This document shows positions 1-8,589 of a stretch of DNA of 64,000 bases, piece by piece. This stretch comes from JANQIO01 sp043585095. Its GTDB lineage: Bacteria; Pseudomonadota; Gammaproteobacteria; Pseudomonadales; Halieaceae. The notes beneath the pieces were generated by a model, which had not been told where the DNA came from, did no database searches, and saw nothing but the letters and a program-made list of their open reading frames with translations. How positions within the stretch are numbered: position 1 is the first letter of the stretch; each line of letters starts with the position of its first letter. Location of the stretch: the NCBI GenBank assembly GCA_043585095.1, contig CP121321.1, forward strand, positions 310,001 through 374,000. Direction: 5' to 3'. A program made the translations under genes and the position numbers.

Positions 1-296
1 TGGAGGCCTACAGCATCGAGGCTGACTACGGCAAAACTATCGAGGCCTATCGCGGTGAGCTGGAGCAACGTGGCACAGTACGCGCCGTGGACTTCCTGCG
101 AATTGGCCGCGTCGGCTTGTATTACCAAACCCTGGATGGCGCTGAAACAGGCCGCTGGAGCGAAGAGCTCGGCGACTGGCAGTTGTTAGCCAGCAGTTAC
201 CGCCGCCCGGTTCGTGATGGGCTTAGTATCGCTCGCAAACAGGCGCCTCCCAGTCTGTTGCGCTTACCGGTCAGCGCTCCTGGAGGTGCATCATGA
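1..296 (+). CDS. DUF3450 protein, C-terminal part (5' end outside window)
   Basis: The reading frame is open from base 3 to the TGA at 294-296, with no start in the window, so this is the 3' end of a gene that begins upstream. The visible part reads EAYSIEADYGKTIEAYRGEL, then VDFLRIGRVGLYYQTLDG, the conserved C-terminal pattern of DUF3450 proteins. These are periplasmic, coiled-coil proteins usually encoded directly before a long ExbB-like (TtpC) gene in TonB operons. The stop overlaps the next ATG (ATGA at 293-296), indicating translational coupling. The role is not established; an accessory part of the TonB energising complex is inferred from context. Confidence 0.85.
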   Translation, partial: EAYSIEADYGKTIEAYRGELEQRGTVRAVDFLRIGRVGLYYQTLDGAETGRWSEELGDWQLLASSYRRPVRDGLSIARKQAPPSLLRLPVSAPGGAS

Positions 297-1660
297 AAAC
301 GTCTTGGATGAAAAGCTTATTGGTAGTGGTGTCGCTCACCGTCACTGCGTCAAGTTGGGCACAGGGCAGCGGCAGCTTGCTGGAATTGCTTGAGAAAGTC
401 GAAACCAACAAGACCAAAGAAGCGCAAATCAATGCCGAGCGAGAGCAGCGGTTTCGCTCCAGAGCCAATGAGCAGGAAGCGCTGCAGCGTGACGCAGAGG
501 CCGAGGTGGCTCGACAGGAAGCGCTGCGTGTCTCTTTAAAGAAAACCTTCGACGAAAACGAAACCAGTCTGGCGGAATTGCAGGATACTTTGGACAAGCG
601 CGTCGGTGACCTGGGCGAGCTGTTCGGTGTGTTTAGACAGAATGCAGACGACACGCAAACCGCGCTTTACAACTCGCTAATCACGATTGAGTACCCGGAG
701 CGAAAGGCAGTTGCCGCGTCGCTTGCAGAAAGTGATGAGGTGCCCACGATTCCTCAAATGCGTGCGCTGTGGGAGTTGCTGATTCAAGAGATTGCTCACT
801 CTGGTGAGGTCAGCCGTTTCACCACCGATATCGTGCAGCCCAGCGGCGATCAATATCAAGGCGAGGTCGTGCGTGTCGGTACCTTTAATGTGGTAAGTGA
901 CGATCTATATTTGAACTACCTCCCCGATGCAGAGCAGCTGGTCGAGCTTCCGCGACAGCCCCAGGGCTATGTTCGCAGCAGTGCTTCTGATCTGGTTGAC
1001 GCTGCACCAGGAGAGGAAGTGGGTTTTTATCTCGATCCTTCCCGTGGCGCACTGTTGGGCCTGCTTGTACAGTCGCCCAGCCTGATGGAGCGAGTAGAGC
1101 AGGGTAAAGCCGTTGGCTACGCGATTATCGTGGTGGGCATTATCGGTCTGATGATCGTAGCCGAGCGCTTCCTTGCGGTTGTGCGTGTACGTCGTCGCAT
1201 CAAGCGACAGCTTGCCGACCTTGAGCACCCGGACGTGAGTAATCCTCTGGGCCGCGTGCTCAACGTCTACTACGAGAACAAGCACCTGGATCTCGAGACC
1301 GTCAAGCGTAAGCTCGACGAGGTTGTTTTCAAAGACGTCTCGGAAATTCGCCGGGGGTTGCCGATCATCAAAGTACTGGCAGCGGTTGCACCTTTAATGG
1401 GGCTGCTGGGTACGGTGACCGGTATGATCGGTACCTTCCAGGCCATTACCCTGTTTGGCACGGGTGACCCCAAATTGATGGCCGGCGGTATTTCTCAAGC
1501 GCTGATTACGACGGTGCTGGGCTTGTTGGCGGCGATTCCTCTGCTGCTGACCCACAGCGTACTGTCCAATCAGGTAACTGCGACCAGTAAGCTAATTGCC
1601 GAGCAGTCGGCTGGCATGCTGGCCAAGAAAGCAGAAGCCGACGCTGAATTGAAGGTCTGA
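293..1660 (+). CDS. ttpC: Long ExbB/TolQ-family proton channel subunit with periplasmic N-terminal domain (TtpC type)
   Basis: This 455-aa protein has a signal peptide (residues 1-24, ending SSWAQG), a charged, coiled-coil-rich periplasmic domain (about 25-260), one membrane segment (about 272-292) and a C-terminal MotA/TolQ/ExbB channel domain (about 310-445). The channel domain contains APLMGLLGTVTGMIGTFQ, the family signature. Ordinary ExbB is about half this length. The long form followed by a second short ExbB, ExbD, TonB and a TPR protein is the arrangement described for the Vibrio TonB2 system, where TtpC is an added subunit needed for TonB2 function. That it energises outer-membrane receptors in this organism is inference from family and order. 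Confidence 0.88.
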   Translation: MKTSWMKSLLVVVSLTVTASSWAQGSGSLLELLEKVETNKTKEAQINAEREQRFRSRANEQEALQRDAEAEVARQEALRVSLKKTFDENETSLAELQDTLDKRVGDLGELFGVFRQNADDTQTALYNSLITIEYPERKAVAASLAESDEVPTIPQMRALWELLIQEIAHSGEVSRFTTDIVQPSGDQYQGEVVRVGTFNVVSDDLYLNYLPDAEQLVELPRQPQGYVRSSASDLVDAAPGEEVGFYLDPSRGALLGLLVQSPSLMERVEQGKAVGYAIIVVGIIGLMIVAERFLAVVRVRRRIKRQLADLEHPDVSNPLGRVLNVYYENKHLDLETVKRKLDEVVFKDVSEIRRGLPIIKVLAAVAPLMGLLGTVTGMIGTFQAITLFGTGDPKLMAGGISQALITTVLGLLAAIPLLLTHSVLSNQVTATSKLIAEQSAGMLAKKAEADAELKV

Positions 1661-1667
1661 TTACAAA

Positions 1668-2195
1668 ATGGAAGTGATTAGCGCATTACGTGATTTTCTC
1701 GACAAAGGCGGGGACGTTTTATACGCGATTCTGTTTGTGGCGATATGGTTGTGGTGGCTGATCCTGGATCGGTTTTACTATTACCTGCGAGAACATCGTC
1801 CGAAGGTACAGGAAGCGCTTTCGCAGTGGGACAAGCGCAGCGACCGAACCTCATGGTATGCGCAGGCACAGCGCACAGAGATGATTTCACGGATAGAAGT
1901 GGACATGCTGCGCAACGTCAAAATTATCCCGGCGCTGATTGCATTGCTGCCCATGTTTGGCCTTCTGGGCACCGTAACAGGGATGATCACGGTGTTTGAT
2001 GTTATGGCGTTTATGGGCTCCGGAAACCCCAGGGCGATGGCGGACGGCGTCAGTAAGGCTACCGTGCCGACAATGGCCGGAATGGTTGTGGCACTAATCG
2101 CGATCCCCTTTGCCTCGCGGCTGGAGCGGCGTTTCAAAGTGGAGCGCCAAAAATTGAATGAGAGTTTGAAGATAGAAAATCAGGAAGCCCTATGA
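1668..2195 (+). CDS. exbB: ExbB/TolQ-family proton channel protein
   Basis: A 175-aa inner-membrane protein with an N-terminal membrane segment (about 15-35) and two C-terminal segments. It carries the ExbB signature IALLPMFGLLGTVTGMITVF at about residues 91-110 and the GVSKATVPTMAGMVVALIAIP segment after it. It follows the long ExbB gene by 7 bases and overlaps exbD (ATGA at 2192-2195). ExbB and ExbD form the proton-driven motor that energises TonB. The second ExbB of the operon, it corresponds to ExbB2 of TonB2/Ttp systems. Confidence 0.92.
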   Translation: MEVISALRDFLDKGGDVLYAILFVAIWLWWLILDRFYYYLREHRPKVQEALSQWDKRSDRTSWYAQAQRTEMISRIEVDMLRNVKIIPALIALLPMFGLLGTVTGMITVFDVMAFMGSGNPRAMADGVSKATVPTMAGMVVALIAIPFASRLERRFKVERQKLNESLKIENQEAL

Positions 2196-2605
2196 GTGAT
2201 CCCGTACAGGCATTGATCGACGAAGAAGAAGAGAGTCAGATTGACCTGACGCCCATGTTGGACGTGGTGTTCATCATGCTGATTTTCTTTATCGTTACCT
2301 CCACATTTGTGAAGGAGTCAGGCGTTGATGTGAGCCGACCCAACGCGGACACCGCAGTGGTCACTGAATCCAATAGCATTCAGATCGGTATCACCTCAGC
2401 CAACCAGATCTTCATGGACAAGCGATTGATCGACAAGCGCGCCGTACGTGCGAACGTAGAGCGAGGCATTGCCGAAAACCCGGGTGCCGCCGTGATTATT
2501 GTTGCGGACTCCGACTCCAAAACCGAAACGTTAATCGAAGTAATGGATCAAGCGCGCCTGGCGGGTGCAGAAAACGTGTCTGTTGCGGCTGACGAGGGCT
2601 ACTGA
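2192..2605 (+). CDS. exbD: ExbD/TolR-family biopolymer transport protein
   Basis: A 137-aa protein with a short cytoplasmic N-terminus, one membrane helix (about 24-42) and a periplasmic domain. The sequence IDLTPMLDVVFIMLIFFIVT contains the conserved membrane aspartate (LDVVF) that carries protons in ExbD/TolR. It partners the two ExbB-type proteins encoded upstream. Its TGA overlaps the ATG of tonB (TGATG), so the pair is probably translationally coupled. Confidence 0.94.
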   Translation: MSDPVQALIDEEEESQIDLTPMLDVVFIMLIFFIVTSTFVKESGVDVSRPNADTAVVTESNSIQIGITSANQIFMDKRLIDKRAVRANVERGIAENPGAAVIIVADSDSKTETLIEVMDQARLAGAENVSVAADEGY

Positions 2606-3240
2606 TGCATGCGGTGGTTAAAAATGCAGCGACCTTCGCTCTGGCCTGCCTGATTGGGCTGCTGCTGTTCATGCTGATGCAGTTCATGATCCGCGCCGAT
2701 GCGATTTTTGAAAAACCGGATGGCAGCAGAACCTATCTAAACTTTGTCAGAGTCGAGCAAAGTGAAGAAACTCGCACCAAAGAGCGAAAGCTGCGCGAGC
2801 CGCCGCCGCCCGAACCGCCGCCCGAAACGCCGGATCTGGCAAACCAGCTTGCCAATGTGAACCCCAATCTCAATATGAATATGCCTACCATCGGCGTCCC
2901 GATTAACTCCGGTAACGGGCCCTACCTGGGCGCTTTACAGAAGGGCGGCGGCATGGCGGGTTTTGACACCGACGTCATACCGGTAGTGCGCACCGCTCCA
3001 ACCTATCCTCGTAACGCCAAGCAGGCCAAGATTGAAGGCTACGTGACGCTGGCTGTCACAATCCGGCCCGACGGCACGGTGTCTGGCGTTTCGGTATTAG
3101 AATCAGATCCACCCCGGTTGTTTGATCGCGCAGCTATGGACGCGATGAAACGCTGGAAGTTTCGCCCAAAAATTGTAGATGGTGCGCCACAGTCGCAGCG
3201 CGCTCGTCAGACCATTGAATTTAAACTGGGAGGTCGTTAA
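2605..3240 (+). CDS. tonB: Energy transducer TonB
   Basis: This 211-aa protein has an N-terminal membrane anchor (about 10-30). A proline-rich linker (PPPPEPPPETP, about 66-78) would span part of the periplasm. The C-terminal TonB domain (about 125-208) contains PTYPRNAKQAKIEGYVTLAV and a W-K-F-R-P motif (RWKFRPKIVDG). The linker is short, as in TonB2-type proteins. It is the last motor component of the operon and would deliver energy to TonB-dependent receptors; one such receptor is encoded at 59598-62213. The stop overlaps the start of the TPR gene (TAATG). Confidence 0.94.
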   Translation: MHAVVKNAATFALACLIGLLLFMLMQFMIRADAIFEKPDGSRTYLNFVRVEQSEETRTKERKLREPPPPEPPPETPDLANQLANVNPNLNMNMPTIGVPINSGNGPYLGALQKGGGMAGFDTDVIPVVRTAPTYPRNAKQAKIEGYVTLAVTIRPDGTVSGVSVLESDPPRLFDRAAMDAMKRWKFRPKIVDGAPQSQRARQTIEFKLGGR

Positions 3241-4490
3241 TGCGTGTTGCCAGCGCCCTACTGGGCAAGCTGATACTGAGTGTTTGTCTGTTGCTGTCTC
3301 TAGCCAGCGCTAGCTGGGCTGGTTCGACGTCAGTTTCGACCAAAACCTATAAGGAACTCACCGAGATTCAGGAGTTGATGTCCGGTGAGGGTATGGACGA
3401 GGCCTACGATCGGCTGGAAATCCTGCTTGGGGAAGTAGAAGAGGACAGCCTGGACGAGGCGCTAACGCTGCAGACGATCGGTTACGTTGAAATGTCCCGT
3501 GAAAATTTCCCCGCCGCGATCGGTTATCTTAAGCGCAGCCTGGCTACGGAACGTCTACCGCCAAACGTTGTTTACAACGTGGGTTATATGGTGGCGCAGC
3601 TTCACGCAGCTCAGGGCGAATTTAACGAGGCGCTGGAGTTTGCGGAGGAGTGGTTTAAACAGGTTGAAGAACCCAAACCGTCGCAGACCATGTTTATGGC
3701 GAATATCTACGCACAGGTGAAGCGCTATGCCGAGTCAGCGCCCTACGCCGAGCAGGCTATTGCGGCCAGCATCGCGGCCGGCGAAGAGCCACGTGAAACC
3801 TGGTACCAACTCCTGACGGCAGACTATTTTGAACTCAAGCGCTTCCCTGAGGCGGCGCGCACGCTGTTGAGTATGGTGGACCGCTGGCCAGAGAAGGGTG
3901 CGTACTGGGAGCAACTCGCCAGCGTGTATATGGTGCAAGATGAAGCGCCAAACGCCCTGGCAGCTTTAAAAATTGCTTTCGACACGGGCGTGCTGGACAA
4001 AGAAAGCACCATACGCTCGATGATTCAGCTGTGCGCGATCCAGGGTATTCCCGAGCACGCGGGCCGACTATTGCGTACCGCCATGGAGGCTGAACTGGTC
4101 CCCATGGAGGAGAAATATTTGGAAATGCTGGCGCAGGCCTGGGTCAATGCCAAGGAATATGAGCGCGCTATTGCCGCTTACACCGAGCTGGCGGATATGA
4201 CGGGCACTGGCGATCCCTGGATGAAGATCGCCAATATCTATGTTGATGCGACGACCTGGAAGCCCGCTGAGCAGGCCGCTATCAAAGCGCTGGATTCAGA
4301 ATTGAAAGACCCCGGGAAAGCCTGGTTGATCCTTGGCATTGCGCGAACGGAACAGGGCAAGTTTGAATCGGGTCGGAAAGCACTTCGCAAGGCCCAGGCG
4401 TTCAAGAAGACGGAACGCTCCGCCGCAAGTTGGTTAAACTATGCATCTGATATGCAACGCCAGGCTGAATGGCTCGCATCCAATAGCTAG
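3240..4490 (+). CDS. TPR-repeat periplasmic protein of the TonB operon
   Basis: A 416-aa protein with a signal peptide (about residues 1-28, cleavage near ASASWAG). Helical repeats of the tetratricopeptide type follow through the rest of the chain (for example ALTLQTIGYVEMSRENFPAAIGYL, read here only as a pattern of paired helices near residues 63-87). It is the last gene of the TonB operon and overlaps tonB by one base. TPR proteins occupy this place in many TonB2/Ttp-type operons, but their role is not settled. A scaffold for the motor or receptor is inference. Confidence 0.85.
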   Translation: MRVASALLGKLILSVCLLLSLASASWAGSTSVSTKTYKELTEIQELMSGEGMDEAYDRLEILLGEVEEDSLDEALTLQTIGYVEMSRENFPAAIGYLKRSLATERLPPNVVYNVGYMVAQLHAAQGEFNEALEFAEEWFKQVEEPKPSQTMFMANIYAQVKRYAESAPYAEQAIAASIAAGEEPRETWYQLLTADYFELKRFPEAARTLLSMVDRWPEKGAYWEQLASVYMVQDEAPNALAALKIAFDTGVLDKESTIRSMIQLCAIQGIPEHAGRLLRTAMEAELVPMEEKYLEMLAQAWVNAKEYERAIAAYTELADMTGTGDPWMKIANIYVDATTWKPAEQAAIKALDSELKDPGKAWLILGIARTEQGKFESGRKALRKAQAFKKTERSAASWLNYASDMQRQAEWLASNS

Positions 4491-4497
4491 CCAAGCC

Positions 4498-4525
4498 CGG
4501 CGCTGTGGTGCTGCTCGCAGCGCCG
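4498..4525 (+). terminator. Hairpin after the TonB operon (weak terminator candidate)
   Basis: CGGCGCTG (4498-4505) pairs perfectly with CAGCGCCG (4518-4525) across a 12-base loop, 7 bases after the stop of the TPR gene. The bases after it (about 4535-4540, TAGTTTT) are only mildly T-rich, so Rho-independent termination is possible but not strongly supported. Confidence 0.4.
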
Positions 4526-4545
4526 TCGGCCGGGTAGTTTTGGGC

Positions 4546-4600
4546 GTAGTTGCCAAGTAGTTGCCAAGTAGTTGCCAAGTAGTTGCCGAGTAGTTGCGGC
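4546..4600. repeat. 11-bp tandem repeat, five copies
   Basis: The unit GTAGTTGCCAA occurs at 4546, 4557 and 4568, then as GTAGTTGCCGA at 4579 and a degenerate copy at 4590. It lies in the 367-base gap between the TonB operon and hpxW. The rest of the gap holds no convincing gene. The periodicity is close to one helical turn. Copy number may vary between strains by slippage. Confidence 0.9.
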
Positions 4601-4755
4601 ATACGCGACGGCCTCTTGAGCGAGCGCCACCAAGGCAGGCTACGTTTCAGGCTATGTATAGAAAGAGTGGTGTAAGCCAGAGCCATAGAAACAAGGAGTT
4701 CATAAGCAAGGGCCGGTACGCATTGGACGCCTTGTTAGCCTGTCTTCGTATACGC

Positions 4756-4783
4756 TTTAGCGTTCTCTATATCACTCTATAAT
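4756..4783 (+). promoter_or_regulatory. Candidate sigma-70 promoter for the hpxW operon
   Basis: A perfect TATAAT lies at 4778-4783, in a locally AT-rich stretch 75 bases before the hpxW start. The best -35 at 16-17 bases spacing is poor (TTTAGC at 4756-4761). This is offered as the likely promoter of the plus-strand operon from 4858 onward; only the -10 box is good. Confidence 0.35.
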
Positions 4784-4857
4784 ATCGCGCACTCGCCGCT
4801 TAACCCGATCCATAGTCAGTAGCATTTACTGCTGCGCTTTGGTGGACAATCAAAGGA

Positions 4858-6456
4858 ATGTACGTGTCACCGATAGCCTTTACTGCACCACATGCCGCCG
4901 CTGCCGAGGTTGGCCAGCAGATGTTGGCCGACGGTGCGACTGCTGTAGACGCTATGGTGGCAGCCTCCGCGGCCATAGCGGTGGTATACCCCCATATGAA
5001 CAGCCTGGGCGGAGATGGCTTTTGGCTGATTCAGGCAGCCGGCGATACCCCTGTCGGCATTGATGCCTGCGGCTTTGCCGCCGAACAAGCCACCCTCGAC
5101 AGCTACCGTGCCACGGGCTTTGACGCGATACCCGCACGCGGACCTGAGGCGGCGCTGTGCATGGCAGGCACCCTGGACGGCTGGCGTCTGGCGCGCGAGT
5201 GGTCGTCAGCAAAGGGTTTTACGGAACGGCCTCTCAGTGAGCTGGTATCACCGGCGGCCGAACTTGCCCAACAGGGGATAACGGCAACGACGAGCCTGCA
5301 GGCGGCCAGCGAAAAGCTGGCAGCAGATAACTGCAATTACGCCAGTTACCTCGACGTCTTTCAGCCGGAAGGTCGCAGCCTGCGTGCCGGCGATCAGCTG
5401 AAGAACCCCGCCCTGTCAGGCTTTCTGCGCAGCCTGGGCGAGCGCGGCACGGAGGATTTTTTCCGCGGTGAGCTCGGCGCTGCCATCGCCGACCACCTCG
5501 AAGACATTGGCAGTCCGCTGCGACATGCTGATTTTCAGGCTTACCAGGCACAGCGCGTGACGCCACTGAGTACCCGTGTAACCGGCGCCGAACTCTTCAA
5601 TCTACCGCCGCCGACGCAGGGTATTGCATCACTAATTATTTTGGCGCTGTATGACCGGCTGCGCACACGGCTTCAGCCTTCCACGGAGCTAGAGCGCGTG
5701 CACTGCATCGTGGAAGCGACCAAGCTGGCATTTATTATTCGCGACCGGGAGGTGACTGACCCGCAGCGCCTTTCCGCTGAGTTCGACCAGCTGCTGTCTG
5801 ACGCCACCCTCGATAGTTTGGCGGAAACTGTACGCTTGGACGCGGCCATGCCCTGGCCTCATATTGCAGAGCCCGGCGATACCGTCTGGATGGGCGCTTT
5901 GGACCAGTACGGCACCATGGTGAGTTTTATTCAGAGCGTTTACTGGGAGTTTGGTGCTGGCATTGTTGTCCCGGAATTCGGTCTGGTGTGGAACAACCGC
6001 GGTATGAGCTTCCAGCTCGATCCGAATCATGTCAACGCACTGGCGCCACGGCACCGGCCTTTTCACACCCTGAATCCTGCGTTTGCGGTGATGGAAGATG
6101 GCCGGAGATTGTCCTACGGAACAATGGGTGGAGAAGGGCAGCCACAAACGCAAGCTGCGACGTTTGCCCGCTTCTTTTATCAGGGGGATTCGCTGTCAGA
6201 GGCCATTGCGCTGCCGCGCTGGTTGCTGGGACGCACCTGGGGCAGCAACGACACGGATTTAAAGCTGGAGCACAGCCTGTTTGAGGAAATTGGCGACGAG
6301 CTTGGTGCGCTGGGCCACAATACGGCTGAGCTGCCGGACCTGTCAGAAACCATGGGCCACGCGGGTGCGATCTGTCTGAATCCCGATAACACGGCCGAGG
6401 CAGCCACTGACCCGCGCAGCGATGGCGGGGCATTTACCGGGCAGGCAAATGCCTGA
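4858..6456 (+). CDS. hpxW: Gamma-glutamyltransferase-family Ntn hydrolase, probable oxamate amidohydrolase
   Basis: This 532-aa protein has the GGT fold: APHAAAAEVGQQMLADGATAVDA near the N-terminus and GGDGFWLIQ at about 51-59. The likely autocatalytic nucleophile Thr is at about 342 in PGDTVWMGALD. A C-terminal MGGEGQPQTQAATF region follows. HpxW of Klebsiella is a GGT-family enzyme that hydrolyses oxamate to oxalate and ammonia. Here the gene leads an operon with a ureidoglycine-glyoxylate aminotransferase and an allantoate amidohydrolase, which is why HpxW is preferred over glutathione hydrolase. It has no signal peptide, unlike periplasmic GGT. The Shine-Dalgarno AAAGGA (4852-4857) abuts ATG 4858, so GTG 4864, two codons on, may be the true start. 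Confidence 0.75.
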   Translation: MYVSPIAFTAPHAAAAEVGQQMLADGATAVDAMVAASAAIAVVYPHMNSLGGDGFWLIQAAGDTPVGIDACGFAAEQATLDSYRATGFDAIPARGPEAALCMAGTLDGWRLAREWSSAKGFTERPLSELVSPAAELAQQGITATTSLQAASEKLAADNCNYASYLDVFQPEGRSLRAGDQLKNPALSGFLRSLGERGTEDFFRGELGAAIADHLEDIGSPLRHADFQAYQAQRVTPLSTRVTGAELFNLPPPTQGIASLIILALYDRLRTRLQPSTELERVHCIVEATKLAFIIRDREVTDPQRLSAEFDQLLSDATLDSLAETVRLDAAMPWPHIAEPGDTVWMGALDQYGTMVSFIQSVYWEFGAGIVVPEFGLVWNNRGMSFQLDPNHVNALAPRHRPFHTLNPAFAVMEDGRRLSYGTMGGEGQPQTQAATFARFFYQGDSLSEAIALPRWLLGRTWGSNDTDLKLEHSLFEEIGDELGALGHNTAELPDLSETMGHAGAICLNPDNTAEAATDPRSDGGAFTGQANA

Positions 6457-6489
6457 TTACAAAAGCTCTAAGCGGAGAGCGAATATACT

Positions 6490-7305
6490 ATGTTGATGGA
6501 TCTACTACCCGTGGCGCTGGCTTTGTTGGCAACGGGTGTTGTGGCAGGGGTGCTGGCAGGCCTTTTGGGTGTGGGTGGCGGTATTGTGATCGTGCCTGTG
6601 CTGTATCTGGTTTTGCAGTCGCTAGGCGTCAGTCCAGCAACCGCAATACTGGTGGCGACAGGTACGTCCCTGATGACGATTATTCCCACCAGCATATCCT
6701 CCAGCAGAGCGCATCACGCGCGCGGCAACGTGGACTTTGGGCTGATACGCCTCTGGGCGCTGCCCATGATTGCCGCGGTATTGGCGGGCAGTTTCCTGGC
6801 GACTCGCGCCAATGGTTTGGTGCTGAGCGGTTTGTTTGGCGTCGTAGCCATTCTGGTCGCGCTCAATATGTTATTCCGTACTAACGCACCGCCACTGCGC
6901 GAATCCCTTCCCGCCGCACCCGGACAGATGCTGATGGCCGGTGTTATCGGTTTCATTTCCGTTATGATGGGTATTGGTGGTGGTACGTTAGGTGTACCCA
7001 CGTTGACCGCGTGCAATGTTGCCGCCCACCGGGCAGTGGGTACAGCCGCTGTGTTGGGTTTGCTGATAGCAGTGCCTGGCGCCCTGATGCTGCTGCTGGG
7101 CGGCGCGACACCCATGGACGCGCCGGAGGGTACCTTCGGCCTGGTTAACCTGCCGGGCTTTGCCCTTATCGTGCCGATGACAACATTGATGGCGCCGGTT
7201 GGGGTTCGCATTGGTGCCAAGCTGGATGGGGCCGCCTTGAAGCGCGTGTTCGCACTATTTCTGATATTGGTCGGTAGCCGAATGATCTGGCAAACCCTGT
7301 CCTGA
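6490..7305 (+). CDS. TSUP (TauE/SafE) family membrane transporter
   Basis: A 271-aa protein with about eight hydrophobic segments. The two TSUP glycine motifs are present: GLLGVGGGIVIVPVLY (about 25-40) and GVIGFISVMMGIGGGTLGVPTL (about 153-174). A Shine-Dalgarno GGAGAG (6474-6479) precedes ATG 6490. TSUP proteins move small organic or sulfur-containing anions such as sulfite, sulfoacetate or oxoacids. Placed between hpxW and pucG, it could carry a purine breakdown acid (oxalurate, oxamate, oxalate or glyoxylate), but the substrate cannot be read from the sequence. Confidence 0.85.
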   Translation: MLMDLLPVALALLATGVVAGVLAGLLGVGGGIVIVPVLYLVLQSLGVSPATAILVATGTSLMTIIPTSISSSRAHHARGNVDFGLIRLWALPMIAAVLAGSFLATRANGLVLSGLFGVVAILVALNMLFRTNAPPLRESLPAAPGQMLMAGVIGFISVMMGIGGGTLGVPTLTACNVAAHRAVGTAAVLGLLIAVPGALMLLLGGATPMDAPEGTFGLVNLPGFALIVPMTTLMAPVGVRIGAKLDGAALKRVFALFLILVGSRMIWQTLS

Positions 7306-7347
7306 GTGTTTAATCGCGCGATAGCGCGCCAAGAGTGAGAGTCGTTA

Positions 7348-8589
7348 ATGAAGTTTGAAGATCTGGAACCTGCACAGCAAAAGGGCTTTGTACCGCCGGC
7401 TCGTTTGTTAATGGGCCCCGGACCGATAAATTGTGATCCGCGCGTGCTGCGCGCGCTGTCCTATCAGCTCACCGGTCAGTTTGACCCGGAAATGACGCGT
7501 TGCATGAATGACACCATGGCGCTTTACCGGGGTGTGTTTCGAACCGAGAACCCGTGGACCTTTCTGGTAGACAGTACGTCGAGAGGGGGCATTGAAGCCT
7601 GCATGCTGTCGCTGCTGTCTCCGGGTGACAAAGTTGTGATTCCCTCCTTTGGGCGCTTTGGCTATCTGCTGACTGAAATCGCCCAGCGCTGCGGAGCAGA
7701 GCCGCATCCTATTGATATCCCCTGGGGAGAAGTCGCCAGGCCCGAGCAGGTGGCAGAAGCCATAGATCGAGTTGGACCGAAGCTGGTGGCCTGTGTGCAG
7801 GGTGATACCTCTACCACCATGTGTCAGCCGCTGGCCGACATTGGTCAAATCTGTAAAGAAAAAGGCGTACTGCTGTATTGCGATGCAACAGCGTCGATCG
7901 GTGGGAATGCCTTTGAAACGGATGCCTGGAATCTCAGCGCCGTCTCGGTGGGTCTACAGAAGTGCCTGGCAGGCCCCTCTGGAAGCGCACCGGTGACGCT
8001 GAACGCGGAAGCCGTGGAAGTCATTCAGGCGCGCGCTCACGTCGAGGCCGGCATACGCAGCGAAGATGACGTGGCGGGCAGCGGTGAGATTATCCGCTCA
8101 AACTATTTCGATCTTGGCATGATCATGAATTACTGGGGTGAGCGCAGGCTTAATCACCATACTGAAGCTGCGGCCATGCTGTTCTGCGCGCGGGAATGCG
8201 CGCGCATCCTCATGGAGGAAGGCATTGACGATGCGGTTGCACGCCACCAGCTCAACGGCAACGCCATGGCGGCGGGATTGGCGGCACTGAACCTTCGGCT
8301 ATACGGCGACCAGGCACACCGCATGAATAACGTGGTCGGCGTGTACATCCCGGATGGCGTAGACGGCGACGCGGTTCGCCATGCGATGTTGGAAGACTTC
8401 TCCATAGAGATCGGCACCTCCTTTGGGCCTTTGGTCGGCGTGATCTGGCGGGTTGGTGTAATGGGCTACAACGCTCGCAAAGATGCGGTGCTGGTGACGC
8501 TGGCTGCCCTGGAGCAGTGCCTGCTGCGCGCCGGCCACCCCTTGAGCCCGGGCGCAGCGATTGCGGCGGCCATGGAACACTATGCCTGA
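7348..8589 (+). CDS. pucG: (S)-ureidoglycine-glyoxylate aminotransferase (PucG/HpxJ type)
   Basis: This 413-aa class-V PLP aminotransferase belongs to the alanine-glyoxylate aminotransferase group. It shows LMGPGPINCDPRVLRAL near the N-terminus, CDATASIGG (about 178-186) and the PLP lysine near 205 in SVGLQKCLAGPSG. In purine-degrading bacteria members next to allC transfer the amino group of ureidoglycine to glyoxylate, giving oxalurate and glycine. The gene lies between a TSUP transporter and allC in one operon with hpxW. A plain serine/alanine-glyoxylate aminotransferase cannot be excluded from sequence alone; context decides the call. Confidence 0.82.
   Translation: MKFEDLEPAQQKGFVPPARLLMGPGPINCDPRVLRALSYQLTGQFDPEMTRCMNDTMALYRGVFRTENPWTFLVDSTSRGGIEACMLSLLSPGDKVVIPSFGRFGYLLTEIAQRCGAEPHPIDIPWGEVARPEQVAEAIDRVGPKLVACVQGDTSTTMCQPLADIGQICKEKGVLLYCDATASIGGNAFETDAWNLSAVSVGLQKCLAGPSGSAPVTLNAEAVEVIQARAHVEAGIRSEDDVAGSGEIIRSNYFDLGMIMNYWGERRLNHHTEAAAMLFCARECARILMEEGIDDAVARHQLNGNAMAAGLAALNLRLYGDQAHRMNNVVGVYIPDGVDGDAVRHAMLEDFSIEIGTSFGPLVGVIWRVGVMGYNARKDAVLVTLAALEQCLLRAGHPLSPGAAIAAAMEHYA

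Noticed and set aside
4594..4782. Short open frame in the gap between the TonB operon and hpxW
   Set aside because: It overlaps the repeat, has no ribosome site and its composition is unlike a protein; taken as non-coding.
4858..6456. hpxW gene as a periplasmic glutathione hydrolase (ggt)
   Set aside because: There is no signal peptide and the neighbours are ureidoglycine and allantoate enzymes; GGT of glutathione metabolism is normally exported.
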